From positions 1 to 21,041 of the forward strand of contig JAANSK020274157.1 in NCBI GenBank assembly GCA_011763485.2: a stretch of DNA of 21,041 nucleotides, in the 5' to 3' direction. Source of the stretch: Isoetes engelmannii. Its lineage: Eukaryota; Streptophyta; Lycopodiopsida; Isoetales; Isoetaceae. The notes under the pieces are model-generated. The model saw only the letters and a program-made list of their open reading frames with translations. It made no database searches and was not told the origin of the DNA. A program made the position numbers and the translations under genes. Positions 1 to 8,399 of the stretch are shown here, piece after piece. Each line of letters begins with the position of its first letter. Position 1 is the stretch's first letter.

Positions 1-560
1 CCGGCTCTATTTGGCCTCAAATCTCTTCCTCTCTTCATCAATCTGGCATAAAAGGGGTAGAAAAAGCGATTGCAATGTCTTTTGAACTAGATTAAGCCGT
101 CATGGGAGCAGTTAGAACGATCTCCACGAATTTTTGGCCCCCGCCGCGCAGTTCTACGCGTGGTTTGTGGCCGGAATAACCATCGTGGTTTATTTGGACG
201 GCCGGAATAACCACCCCTGTTTTGGCCGGATAAACCACATCCCGGGTGAAATATACGGACTTCCTATCAGTGATGCCCAAGCAAAAAGGCTGCAATATAC
301 ACCCACAAGCAAGGTCTCTACAAATTAAGAATAAGGCATCTGCAAATAATTTGTGCTGCAACTCCTGCAACTGCAGTTAGGAACCCAATGGCAACGGCAA
401 GGCAAAACTTAGCAACTTCCAACAACATCATATCCAGACCAAGCAGCTAAAACAACATAACAAGCTAAATATGCCAAGGAGTAGACTTCCTAAACAATGA
501 ACTTCACCTTCCAATCATGAAAAAGTTAAATTTATCTCGAGTTGTGGATATTGGTGAGGG
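1..560. repeat. Spacer with three GC-rich short repeats
   Basis: No gene is recognised here. At 169-182, 200-213 and 224-237 the motif GGCCGGAATAACCA occurs three times (the third copy reads GGCCGGATAAACCA), spaced 31 and 24 bp apart, in a patch much richer in G+C than its surroundings. The outer copies are partly inverted relative to each other: TGGTTTGTGGCCGG on the left against GGCCGGATAAACCA on the right. A 92-codon minus-strand open frame crosses the patch but has no recognisable domain and probably stays open because of the base composition. Confidence 0.45.
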
Positions 561-678
561 TCAAAATCGAGGCGATACTTGACCCATTGTTTTGGTGAAA
601 TGGCATCGCCTGGTTGGCTCAGAATTCGTCCTAGATGGCGCACAGTTGGGCCAACGGTGGTGTTAGCCCTCTTCGGCA

Positions 679-813
679 ATGGCATCCCTATTTCTCCGGA
701 TGGCTTTCCTATTCTCGCTTATGGCGGGAGGAGCTGTTGTGGCCGTTCTTTCTTTTGGAGCCTTCTGGAACCATGGTTGTTCCATGGTTTTCTCTAATTT
801 GTTTGAGGATTAA
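679..813 (+). CDS. Possible 44-residue hydrophobic peptide
   Basis: A short open frame starts at ATG 679 (MASLFLRMAF...) and ends at TAA 811-813. The peptide is mostly hydrophobic: residues 3-30 (LFLRMAFLF, then GGAVVAVLSFGAF) could form one or two membrane segments or a signal peptide, followed by a polar tail ending NLFED. It belongs to no family I know. It lies upstream of the TATA box at 990, so it would not be on that transcript. Short hydrophobic frames are common by chance in T-rich DNA, so this is a weak call. Confidence 0.15.
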   Translation: MASLFLRMAFLFSLMAGGAVVAVLSFGAFWNHGCSMVFSNLFED

Positions 814-838
814 GGCTAAAAACCATTGTTGTTGAGGG

Positions 839-912
839 TTTTGGCGCCTCTTGACATGATTCCCTCCAGTTTTGAATGATCTGCATGCATTTTGGTGCCT
901 ACTTGGCATGAT
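839..912 (+). repeat. Diverged direct repeat upstream of a TATA box
   Basis: The segment TTTTGGCGCCTCTTGACATG near 839 recurs near 890 as TTTTGGTGCCTACTTGGCATG. The copies are about 51 bp apart. They sit roughly 80-150 bp upstream of the TATA box at 990, so they are placed like paired upstream promoter elements, but nothing else supports that role. Confidence 0.4.
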
Positions 913-989
913 CTGGGTGCGAAATCTCAGGATCCTTGACATGGCGCATTCTGAACCTTTGATGCTTTCTTTCTTTGCTTGCAATGCAA

Positions 990-998
990 GTATAAATA
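990..998 (+). promoter_or_regulatory. TATA box of an unidentified transcript
   Basis: The sequence GTATAAATAGAGTGC is a near-perfect plant TATA box in a mixed-composition context. Transcription would be expected about 30 bp downstream, near 1020-1030. A strong splice donor follows about 75 bp later, which supports a real promoter with a spliced leader. Confidence 0.5.
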
Positions 999-1096
999 GA
1001 GTGCATGCCCCTTTTGAAATTTCGTGCTTTCTTTTGTATGCTTTTGTGTCGCCTCTTTTGAGTCTCCAGCTTCTTTTCTGCTGCATAGAAGAAGAG

Positions 1097-1170
1097 GTAA
1101 GTCTCAGTCTTTTGGTCTAATGCATTTTGTAGCATAATTTCTGATTTGTTTTCTTGGTTACTTATTGCAG
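1097..1170 (+). other. Likely leader intron, GTAAGT to TTATTGCAG
   Basis: A consensus donor (GAAGAAGAG|GTAAGT, intron starting at 1097) follows the TATA box at 990. The first good acceptor is TTATTGCAG at about 1170. It is followed at once by a second CAG, giving a NAGNAG tandem acceptor that could shift the product by three bases. The intron would be about 74 bp, short but acceptable in plants. The downstream segment is open in one frame only to 1337 (NEVYEYPDSNLDPFEAPLPP and onward), and the frame that would continue from the upstream exon stops at once. The transcript is therefore either non-coding or uses a later start. No product is recognised. Confidence 0.35.
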
Positions 1171-1276
1171 CAGGTGCTTCTCTTTGTGTAAATGAAGTTT
1201 ACGAGTACCCTGATAGCAATCTAGATCCTTTTGAAGCTCCTCTTCCTCCTTATAGAAGGAGCAGATGTTTCAGACC

Positions 1277-1368
1277 TGTCATTGTAGCCTTAAACCAACA
1301 CACTCATTTGGGGATAGGTTTTCTCTTGTCATTGTAGCCTTAAACCAACACACTCAATTGGGGATAGG
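1277..1368 (+). repeat. Two 42-bp direct repeats, period 50
   Basis: The segment beginning TGTCATTGTAGCCTTAAACC occurs at 1277-1318 and again at 1327-1368 with a single mismatch (T at 1307, A at 1357). The high identity means the duplication is recent. Confidence 0.9.
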
Positions 1369-1812
1369 TGAAAGAATGGCCTGCGTTTTGAGCATTGGAA
1401 GGCAATTGGAAGGCAGAGGCAAGCTTTAAAGTCAACATTTATTTTCATTATTGATATGAAATTTAGGGATTCGATGCATGCATTCTGATGCTGTTTTTTG
1501 TTCTATCTAGTAGCTTTGGTGTACAATGCTTCATTTTTCATTGTTTCCGAGCTTGGATGCATGATACAATGTGCTATTTGTGTGTGCAGGTTCATTTTCA
1601 TTCATTCTTTTGGGAAACTAAGTCTGTCTAAGTATTTTCATCATGTTCAGTTCTTTTATTTTCTATGGACCAGCCAGTGGCTTGAAGACCTACACAATGA
1701 TTACAGATAAGATATTTTTGCTTTCATTTGGGAAGGAGGCTTTCAAGATGAAGCATGATGCAGTTTTGTTTGGCAATTTCTAAAAGATTTTTCATCTGCC
1801 CAAAGCCATGCC

Positions 1813-1973
1813 ATATCTGCTGTACACAAGACTGCACCAAATGCTCAGAGATTAAGGTCTTATTCTATATCTGCTGTACCCAGGACTGCACCAAATGCTC
1901 AGAGATAAGGTCTTATTCTATATCTGCTGTACACAAGACTGCACCAAATGCTCAGAGATTAAGGTCTTATTCT
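1813..1973 (+). repeat. Three-copy 54-bp minisatellite
   Basis: The unit beginning ATATCTGCTGTACACAAGAC occurs at 1813-1866, 1867-1919 and 1920-1973, with lengths 54, 53 and 54. The middle copy lacks one base and carries CCCAGG where the outer copies have CACAAG. The outer copies are identical, so the array probably grew by unequal exchange. A 93-codon open frame crosses it, but the one-base-short middle copy changes the repeated peptide, which argues against coding selection. Confidence 0.95.
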
Positions 1974-2166
1974 GGCTTTTTGTTTTTTAAGACTCTTGCT
2001 TTAGTTACCCCCAGAGTCCTAAATGAATTCTTGTAATTTATAGCTTGATTTTGCAGGTCTCTTAGACATGAAATAACCCAAACTTCTTCAATTGCAACTT
2101 CTTTTTCTTCTGATCATGTACAAAATGCCCTTTGGAGTAAAGAACCAATTTTGTAAAACCATTTGG

Positions 2167-2251
2167 AAGTTGGATAGTACTCTGGATTGTACAACCATAT
2201 TTGGCCATTTGCAAGTTGGATGGTGCTCTGGATTGTACAACCATATTTGGC
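2167..2251 (+). repeat. Two 39-bp direct repeats, period 46
   Basis: The segment beginning AAGTTGGATAGTACTCTGGA (2167-2205) recurs at 2213-2251 with two differences (ATAGTAC versus ATGGTGC). A partial unit, ACCATTTGG, precedes the first copy. This is the third local tandem duplication within 1 kb. Confidence 0.9.
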
Positions 2252-3740
2252 TTCCTATTATGAGGATTGCAGGTAGAACATTTTAAGAATTGTACTTCTG
2301 TTTGATTGTTACATAAGGGATCATAGAAGACAAGATTTTGTTGTTTCTTTACAGGTGCAGAGAATAGTAATTAGACAGTAAACTGGTCAATACGGGTTCA
2401 GGTCTTCTTAATCGTTGATCAACTAGTTTTTAGATGATGTATTCAGGTAATTCCGTAGATTTATTTGGGTATTTATTGTCACCATTTTCATACTGAAATG
2501 TGTCATCTGGTACTAAAGGTTGTGCTATTTTGGTTACAGCACCTCACCCTGCCAGGAGTATTTCATCACCATGCGATAATTGCAGCCTCACCATTGAGGA
2601 TCAAAAGCTCACCATTAAGGATCCCTGCCTCACATAAACAGAATGCACCATTGAAGCGAAGTTATCACCATTAGGGGGCTTGGACAATCACGACGGATAT
2701 ACATAAGCACTTCATAACTACAGTGAAGGAGAAACTACCAAAAACTAGAGATTCTACATTTTAAGTATTGAACATGAGGATTTGGCTGACAACCATGACA
2801 GTTATAAACTAGAAATACATAAACTAGTTTGTAGGAGAAACTCTAAAAACTATGGATGTGATATGCGCAAAACAATATGTATATGCAAGTGATAACATCA
2901 TCTCTACTCATGGTAGTTAGTCTGCTTGTGAAATCTCTCACATGGAAACAATAAATTTCTCAAAACTGCAAGACAAGCAGCATACCACTAAACAAATGTT
3001 CTGTTACCTTGCGACATATTTGAATCGAGTCAATGGTCTTCCTCAAGGATATCAAATCTGCATGATCACGCCTAGTAATACTTCCAAATGCAAGGCTACA
3101 CTCCAAAGAGTCATTAACAATAATTGCACCAAGCCTCCTGCATCATTTTGGTATGTTCGACAACACATGCTTCTCAAAAGATAGACGGCAAATGAGCTCT
3201 GATATGCTACAAGATGAACAAGCAAGCAAAACAGGAGGTGGAGAGCCTAAAATACTAGAAGGCTCCGCAGCAAACAAAATCCAAAGACAAAGATTACTTT
3301 CAAAGGTGTAGTGCTGGACACACAACTTCTTAAACATGCTGGAAAAGAAATAAGTCCTAACTATCCTATGCCAAAAAGAGCTCGAAATCTGCAGAGACCT
3401 AACCTAAGAAAATTAGCTTCTCCATCCACCGTTGTTCCTCTTGCTGTGCATCTGCAGAATACATATAACTTCCCTGAAGCACTCGAATCTTCGCATAAAA
3501 AACTGTGTACTATGGCAACATATTTACGAAGTATACTTTTGTCATGTACTAAGTATGGCAACAAAGAATATTTACTACCAGTAGTTAGTGAAACTCTAGC
3601 AGGCATTGAAGACCGACGACTCCAGCAAAACGCTCAGTAAATGGGCAAGGTGGCAATCGTCAAAGCCAAGCAGGCAACAAGAGGCGGCCAAGGAGAGAGG
3701 TCAAAGGGGATACTTGAATGCAAATCAATGCTGGGTTGGT
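2252..3740. other. Spacer upstream of the glycine-rich gene
   Basis: I see no convincing gene here. Around 2590-2670 there is a degenerate repeat of CTCACCATTRAGGATC. Several intron-end-like strings occur (GATTTTGCAG|GT, TTCTTTACAG|GT), and these could belong to the TATA-driven transcript starting near 1020. Open frames at 2942-3184 (+), 3311-3640 (+) and 3361-3606 (-) have no recognisable domain. The last few hundred bases are the expected promoter region of the gene at 3807. Confidence 0.4.
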
Positions 3741-3751
3741 GACGAGGGGCC

Positions 3752-3758
3752 TATAAAA
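3752..3758 (+). promoter_or_regulatory. TATA box of the glycine-rich protein gene
   Basis: The sequence GGCCTATAAAACGGGG carries a clear TATAAAA at 3752-3758, 55 bp before the ATG at 3807. A start of transcription about 30 bp downstream leaves a 5' leader of only about 20 bases. Confidence 0.75.
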
Positions 3759-3806
3759 CGGGGCTCCAAGCGGGGTTCGATTCAGTTTATCTGTTGAATC
3801 AGAATC

Positions 3807-4142
3807 ATGGATCGATCATTTGCACTTGCAATTCTGCTCCTTTTGGCATTGGCTTCAGAATCGGCCCAGGCCCGGATGCTGGGCGAAGAAGAAAGCCATG
3901 CTCGCCTCTTTGCTGAAGAATCCAAATCCAAGGACGCTGCCGTTCAGCAAGACAGCTACAATGGTGGATATTATGGCCCCGGTTACGGTGGACATTACGG
4001 ACCTGGCTATGGTAGTGGCTATGGCCCTGGTTACGGTGGTTATCGCCCTGGATATGGTGGCGGTTACGGTCATGGCTATGGCTCCGGTTATGGTCATGGT
4101 GGTTATGGCCCTGGTTATGGCGGTCCTGGCCATCATTGGTAA
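3807..4142 (+). CDS. Secreted glycine/tyrosine-rich cell-wall-type protein
   Basis: The 111-residue product has a typical secretory signal: a charged start (MDRSF), a hydrophobic core at residues 6-16 and a likely cut after AQA at residue 22. A short charged spacer follows (RMLGEEESHARLFAEES, to about residue 50). From residue 52 to the end the protein is a Gly-Tyr-Pro-His repeat built on YGPGYGG, YGSGYG and YGHG, closing with PGHHW. The plan (signal peptide, R.L.E-type spacer, glycine-rich tail) matches the plant GRP family that is exported to the cell wall. The regular tyrosines suggest oxidative cross-linking and the histidines possible metal binding, both inferred. There is one exon, an ATG about 20 bases from the expected cap site, and AATAAA just after the stop. 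Other frames through the repeat are also open, but only this one has a signal peptide. Confidence 0.88.
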   Translation: MDRSFALAILLLLALASESAQARMLGEEESHARLFAEESKSKDAAVQQDSYNGGYYGPGYGGHYGPGYGSGYGPGYGGYRPGYGGGYGHGYGSGYGHGGYGPGYGGPGHHW

Positions 4143-4182
4143 AACGACATTTGTCTGGTTTTTTATATAGTATTTGTATATG

Positions 4183-4280
4183 GCCTGTAATATTTAAATA
4201 ATAAATAAATAAATACTCTATTTTGGGTTTGCATTTCTTGCATCTTCAGTTGTTCTATTGCATTCTCCGTGCATGGAATG
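4183..4280 (+). repeat. 3'-flank repeat, copy 1
   Basis: This segment runs from GGCCTGTAATATTTAAATAA to GTGCATGGAATG and holds the poly(A) signal of the glycine-rich gene. It is repeated in the same orientation at 5265-5358 with a few substitutions and small length differences. About 985 bp of unrelated sequence separates the copies. Confidence 0.93.
4200..4214 (+). terminator. Poly(A) signal region of the glycine-rich gene
   Basis: About 60 bases after the stop codon the sequence reads TTTAAATAATAAATAAATAA, giving overlapping AATAAA hexamers, followed by a T-rich stretch. This is a normal plant 3' end signal. Confidence 0.65.
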
Positions 4281-4384
4281 ACACCCTGGAACGAGGGTGT
4301 TATGCCCTATTATAACAATCGAGGGCGGAGGCTCGAGATAGTTATATTAAGGCATAAACAATCAAGTTCTAGGGTGTTATCCTC
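4276..4384. repeat. Hairpin of about 105 bp (small MITE or foldback)
   Basis: The left arm from about 4278 (GACACCCTGGAAC, then GGGTGTTATGCCCTATTATAAC) pairs with the right arm ending near 4383 (GTTATATTAAGGCATAAAC, then GTTCTAGGGTGTTATCC). The tip is CGAG-GGCGGAGG-CTCG. Arms are about 45-50 bp with several mismatches. It begins exactly where the two 3'-flank repeats stop matching. It could be a small foldback element. If the gene's transcript reads this far it would also form a microRNA-precursor-like stem. Confidence 0.7.
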
Positions 4385-4419
4385 CTTAACAAACTAGGCC
4401 CGAGAAGAATTATTGTGGT

Positions 4420-4630
4420 AACTTCCAAAAAAAAATTCCAAAATGTTCTCAACCCTTGGATCTTACTCAATGGCTACATACATGCCAATGCCGTACACGT
4501 GGCATGCCTCAAATAAACAAGGGCGCCAGAGGAATCGAACCTCCAGGGCAGATTGCCCTGCTTCAGCCCTAAAAACAAATTTCAAACCCGCCTCTGCCAT
4601 TGCTGCTCATAGCCCGTAAGTACAGCTATT
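4420..4630 (-). mobile_element. Possible tRNA-derived SINE
   Basis: On the minus strand a box-A-like TGGCAGAGGCGG (4588-4599) is followed 46 bases later by a good box B, GGTTCGATTCC (4531-4541). A T-stem (GGAGG/CCTCT) encloses the box B loop. The spacing is longer than the roughly 32 bases of an ordinary tRNA, and the acceptor stem does not close, so this is not a working tRNA gene. The run of A at 4634-4651 borders the 5' side. Element ends are not defined and I see no target duplication. Confidence 0.35.
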
Positions 4631-4810
4631 ATAAAAAAAAAAAAAAAAAACAAAAGAACAAACCGATGGAGGGAAAAGAATAATTCAAGAGCCCTGGAAA
4701 GAAATAATAGCAAGAATCATGCTTGGCTCCAAAATCGCTGGTGAACTGCAGTGAAAACAAGAACAAACCCAAGCCAAGAACAAGCAGACATCCCCACCAA
4801 AAAATGGGCT

Positions 4811-4978
4811 GCGCCATCGCTGCAACCTGAAACTGCAATTGAATCAGTAAAACCAGGGCCATAGAAGGCAAGCCATGTGAACCCGCCTGCGCCATCGCTG
4901 CAACCTGAAACTGCAATTGAATCAGTAAAACCAGGGCCATAGAAGGCAAGCCATGTGAACCCGCCTGCGCCATCGCTG
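4811..4978 (+). repeat. 78-bp tandem repeat, two full units plus a start
   Basis: The unit beginning GCGCCATCGCTGCAACCTGA occurs at 4811-4888 and 4889-4966 without a visible difference, and a third begins at 4967 but diverges after 12 bases. Because 78 is a multiple of three, more than one minus-strand frame stays open across it (for example a 26-residue repeat containing AAMAQAGSHGLPSMALVLL). I regard those frames as by-products. Each unit carries, on the minus strand, a GATGGCGCAGGCGGG-type string resembling the box A segment at 4588-4599. Confidence 0.95.
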
Positions 4979-5264
4979 GAACCGCTGTCTGCAAGCAAAC
5001 AGAAACGAAGAACCCAACAAAACCCAGGAAGAGCTAAATCGGGCATGCACGTGGGCTCTCCCACAGATTCGGGACCCGAGCAGCCACGTCCGACTGGTTC
5101 GGACTTGAGAAGGCCTCTGCCATCGCTTATCAGAAAAAAAAACAGAGGTTTGAGATTAAAAATTTACACGTGGCCCATTCTTGAAAAAAACCCCTTAAAA
5201 AAAAAAAGGGGCCCCTTAAAAAAACATTGGGGAACCTTATGGCCATTTGGCATAACAAACTAGC

Positions 5265-5358
5265 GGCCTGTAGTATTTAAATAATAGTAAATAAATAAAT
5301 ACTCTATTTTGGGTTTGCATTTCTTGCACCTTCACATGCATTTTACGTGCATGGAATG
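5265..5358 (+). repeat. 3'-flank repeat, copy 2
   Basis: A second copy of 4183-4280, starting GGCCTGTAGTATTTAAATAA and ending ACGTGCATGGAATG. It includes a poly(A)-signal-like AATAGTAAATAAATAAATAC but no coding sequence in front of it. It lacks about a dozen bases that copy 1 has before the final GTGCATGGAATG. Confidence 0.93.
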
Positions 5359-5359
5359 G

Positions 5360-6985
5360 AAGTAGTAACTCGAGTTATGATTCACTTGTTCGTTTTTATT
5401 AGTAACTGAGCTGACGGCTATGGCCAACCAGCTTTCATGAAGGTTACTATTTCTATTCCTAGGTTAATGGCCCCCCTTATTTTCAGGATTTACGAGCCTT
5501 CTAGCTGACATCCAAATACCATTGGCAGATCTTTTAGACCACAACATAATTGGTTGTACCTATATCTTGTTTGAATATCATTCATTGTCAATTGAATTGA
5601 ACTTCATTCTCAATCGAAATGGGTTTTTAAAAATCATAACGCAATTGACAATGACTTTGCAACTTTGAACCATGTATTTGTAGTGTAGTAATAATTGAGG
5701 GTAATTTTTCTTATAATCTAGGACCATTTTCCATAAAATATGCATCGAAGAGAATTTCCTTTTTCACAAGCAACATATTTAAACCAGATGCTTTCACACA
5801 ACAGCTTGCCCGAATGGAAAAATATAACTTACTAGTCGAAAACAAAAGTAAAAACTAAAAAATCGCTGATATACGTCCACTATAAAAATAAAAATAAAAA
5901 TAAAAATAAAAACTTTAATCACTTCCACTATTCTCCATTGTTGTTCATCATGATATAACATTTAATTCTTCATATGCAGCAACTTCAGATAAGAAAGGAC
6001 CAATAATGAAACAAAATAAAAGGCAAGGGTTCCATTACCAGATGCTTTAGCTGCCCACGTGGAGGCACGTGGAGGATATGCCAGATCTATGGGGGAATCC
6101 CATATTTTGCAAACCTCCCATTCCTTACAATGTACCACTTAAGAAGAAACTCAAGATTTCAATTCAAATCTTTTAGTGCTCTCCACTTGAGTATGATGTT
6201 GATTGCACGATGCATATCACACATCTCATATGCAAGTTCTATCATCTCATAGATTTACATTCATAGCAGAAGTTAACGATGTTCTTTCTTCGTCTCTTTT
6301 GATAAAGTGAATTTTTCTCTTTTGTTAAGTAAATATGTATGCTACTAACTCATGGAAACTATAAATTTTGGGACTATAAAAGTCTTCAATTATCGCAACT
6401 TAGTTTGTCTTTTTGTTCCAAAGATGAGATAAGCTACTCTTCGAAGGTGAGAATGCATTAGTCCAAGTCAATTCATCCATCCATTTCAAATGATTTAGAG
6501 CACTGATGGTCAGCTCATTGTGTTCAAGGCTCTCTTGAGACATTTAGAGAACCGTCATGGAAATGCTTGATCATATTCAAGACTATTGAAAATACTTGAA
6601 ATTGTAGTGTAGTTTCCTGGAAATCCCTAGAAATTCTTATGGACATGGCCTAAAAAAATGCCATTTTTTTTTTCAAATAATCTTTAGGATTGCTGGGTTT
6701 TTCAAAGGCTAACCCCCCAATTTCAAACTATGCTCATATTGTTGTATGCTCCATACTAATATATGCATCAACAAAGAGGGTTATGGAGGAATTTGATTTA
6801 CAAGGAGGCCCTTTGTTTTCAATCATGCTTTTTTATGGCCCGTTGAACTTTCTTTTATTCGTCTCTTTTATTTAAATGAACTCTCTTTCATTCATCTCTT
6901 TTCTTGAAGTAAATTGGCCCGTCGAGAATTTTTCCATTCGTCTCTCTTTGGTTTGCCCCTAAGGGCAAGCCCTAACTTATACGGT
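5360..6985. other. AT-rich spacer with small repeats and palindromes
   Basis: I see no gene. The stretch holds a hexanucleotide run, (TAAAAA)5, at 5883-5912, a doubled G-box (CCACGTGGAGGCACGTGGAGG) near 6055-6075, and a small hairpin TATGGG-GGAAT-CCCATA near 6089-6105. A T-rich stretch at 6840-6950 repeats TTCATTCGTCTCT-like strings, and TTGCCC-CTAA-GGGCAA forms an inverted repeat near 6953. The open frame at 6690-6875 is hydrophobic but unremarkable. Confidence 0.45.
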
Positions 6986-7025
6986 GAAATGGAATATTCT
7001 GGGTATATACCAGATTATATCTGGT
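6985..7025. repeat. Overlapping palindromes, related to 16733-16770
   Basis: The stretch ATATTCTGGGTATATACCAG contains the perfect palindrome GGTATATACC, which overlaps the inverted repeat ACCAGAT-TAT-ATCTGGT. The whole resembles the palindrome block at 16733-16770 over about 30 bases. Confidence 0.6.
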
Positions 7026-7190
7026 GATTGCCTAAACTTGGTATAACAAACCATTGGTCGTCACCTGTGTTGCGGGCCGACCTAGTCACCCCTGTTTAGA
7101 CTGGCCAAATTGCAGCAGCAGGCATTTCATTTGGCATCAGGTTGGTTGGTGTGGTCTATCTGAAAAAGACGACGGTGGGGTATCTTCAGG

Positions 7191-7325
7191 GGCTTAACAA
7201 TTACTGCTGATCAACTTCTTCATGAGGCACAAGATAGATTGAAGGCATACCAATGTTCTCAGCTCACACCTGAGAAGAAACACTTGATTTTTGAGCAGTA
7301 TTTGGGTATCTTATCTTTTGCATAG
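7191..7325 (+). pseudogene. Possible exon fragment, crooked-neck-like start
   Basis: After an acceptor-like TATCTTCAG (ending 7189) the frame GGC TTA ACA reads GLTITADQLLHEAQDR, then about 28 more residues (LKAYQCSQLTPEKKH and on) to a stop at 7323-7325. The string ITADQLLHEAQDR is close to the ITAEQ(I/L)LREAQER motif near the start of the spliceosomal crooked-neck/SYF3 protein, as I remember it. The following residues do not match that protein. A donor-like GTATCT occurs at 7314. With no further exons in view this is a fragment at best. Confidence 0.25.
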
Positions 7326-7329
7326 GTGG

Positions 7330-8390
7330 GTTGCTTCACTCAGTGGATTATCCTTTTCTGCTGAGATTTTATTCCTGCCTTTGCATTTATACAAGTACTT
7401 TTGTGGAATATTAACTAGAGTTTGACGTCCTTCCAAAAAAAAAAAAAAACAATCTCATGTTTTATGCTTTCCGTGATTCTTAAGATTGATCTCTGCTGTT
7501 TTCCAGAATCAATGGTACTGGCTAAATGCTTGCGGGCCTGAAGAATGAGGTTATTCTATATTTTTCTTATGTTTGCCAACATATGCACGTCTTTGAAGCT
7601 CTTAAGTTTTGGATGACACTGCACACAGCCGCTCGAATATTGTAAGGCCAATGGTATGTTGAAAGGTAGGTACTTCATTTGAAATTTATGATTAAATAAT
7701 CATTAATGTAGGTATATGGAAATTATTTTGAATCAGATGGATGATGAAGACACATGATTCAGTTCCTTAAAAAGGCAGAAAGATATACAGAATCTTATTT
7801 GTGTTGCAAATCGGCATGTCTAGATCATAGCAAATGCATAAAAGTTTCTTCTTGAAATAGGATTATTGATTTTCTATCCATCATTCTTTTATAATAATTT
7901 AATGATAAGGAGAGTCTACTACGTACAACAGGAGTGGAGCAGATATTATAAAACTGAACTGGAAAGGTTTTTCTAACATATCATGAAAGGCAAAGGACTG
8001 ATTTTTGGCTGCTTGCAAATTGTGAATACGAGGAAAACAGTGCACTAATGCAATAGATTGCCATCTTCCCAACCTTTTTAAATGGAGATGGCGAGTTAGG
8101 GATAACATAGATTACCTGTGAACTGACCCCTTTTCTTTCTTTTCTTCTCTATTCTGCATCACTATATATTCAACAACAGAGTTTCTAATGCATTGCTCAA
8201 AATAGAGATGAATACGTCCTTCTTTCTTTTAAGTGTGGTGGTTCTTGAGCAGCTATTTTGAACCACGACCCATCTTCTGATGATCCAGTACAACATGAAG
8301 AATTTATAAGTGGAAGCAGACTGTTCTTCTGGAAGCATTTCTTGATCTCAATAGACCAACTGTGCAGGATATTTTGATATTTGATATGCA
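7330..8390. other. Spacer without a recognised gene
   Basis: The stretch is AT-rich with an A-run at 7435-7449. A frame near 8240-8360 reads LNHDPSSDDPVQHEEFISGS in one phase. It looks protein-like but matches nothing I know and is bounded by stops. Confidence 0.35.
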
Positions 8391-8399
8391 AGTCGGTTA

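Noticed and set aside
709-1135. Overlapping basic minus-strand frames (125 and 78 codons)
   Set aside because: No domain, no conserved wording, and they run antisense to the TATA-driven transcript signals.
1755-2036. 93-codon frame across the minisatellite as a Cys-rich repeat protein
   Set aside because: The middle repeat is one base short, so the peptide repeat is lost in the third unit, and no start context or homology is seen.
3820-4170. Alternative frames through the glycine-rich gene on both strands
   Set aside because: They are by-products of the GGN/TAY codon repeats. Only the 3807 frame has a signal peptide and a well-placed TATA box.
4629-5064. Minus-strand open frames of 115-121 codons with a 26-residue repeat
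   Set aside because: They stay open in more than one frame because the 78-bp repeat is a multiple of three. One end reads through the A-run. There is no promoter or family resemblance.
5883-5912. (TAAAAA)5 run as a SINE or retroposon tail
   Set aside because: No pol III boxes or flanking duplications are found near it. It looks like a simple microsatellite.
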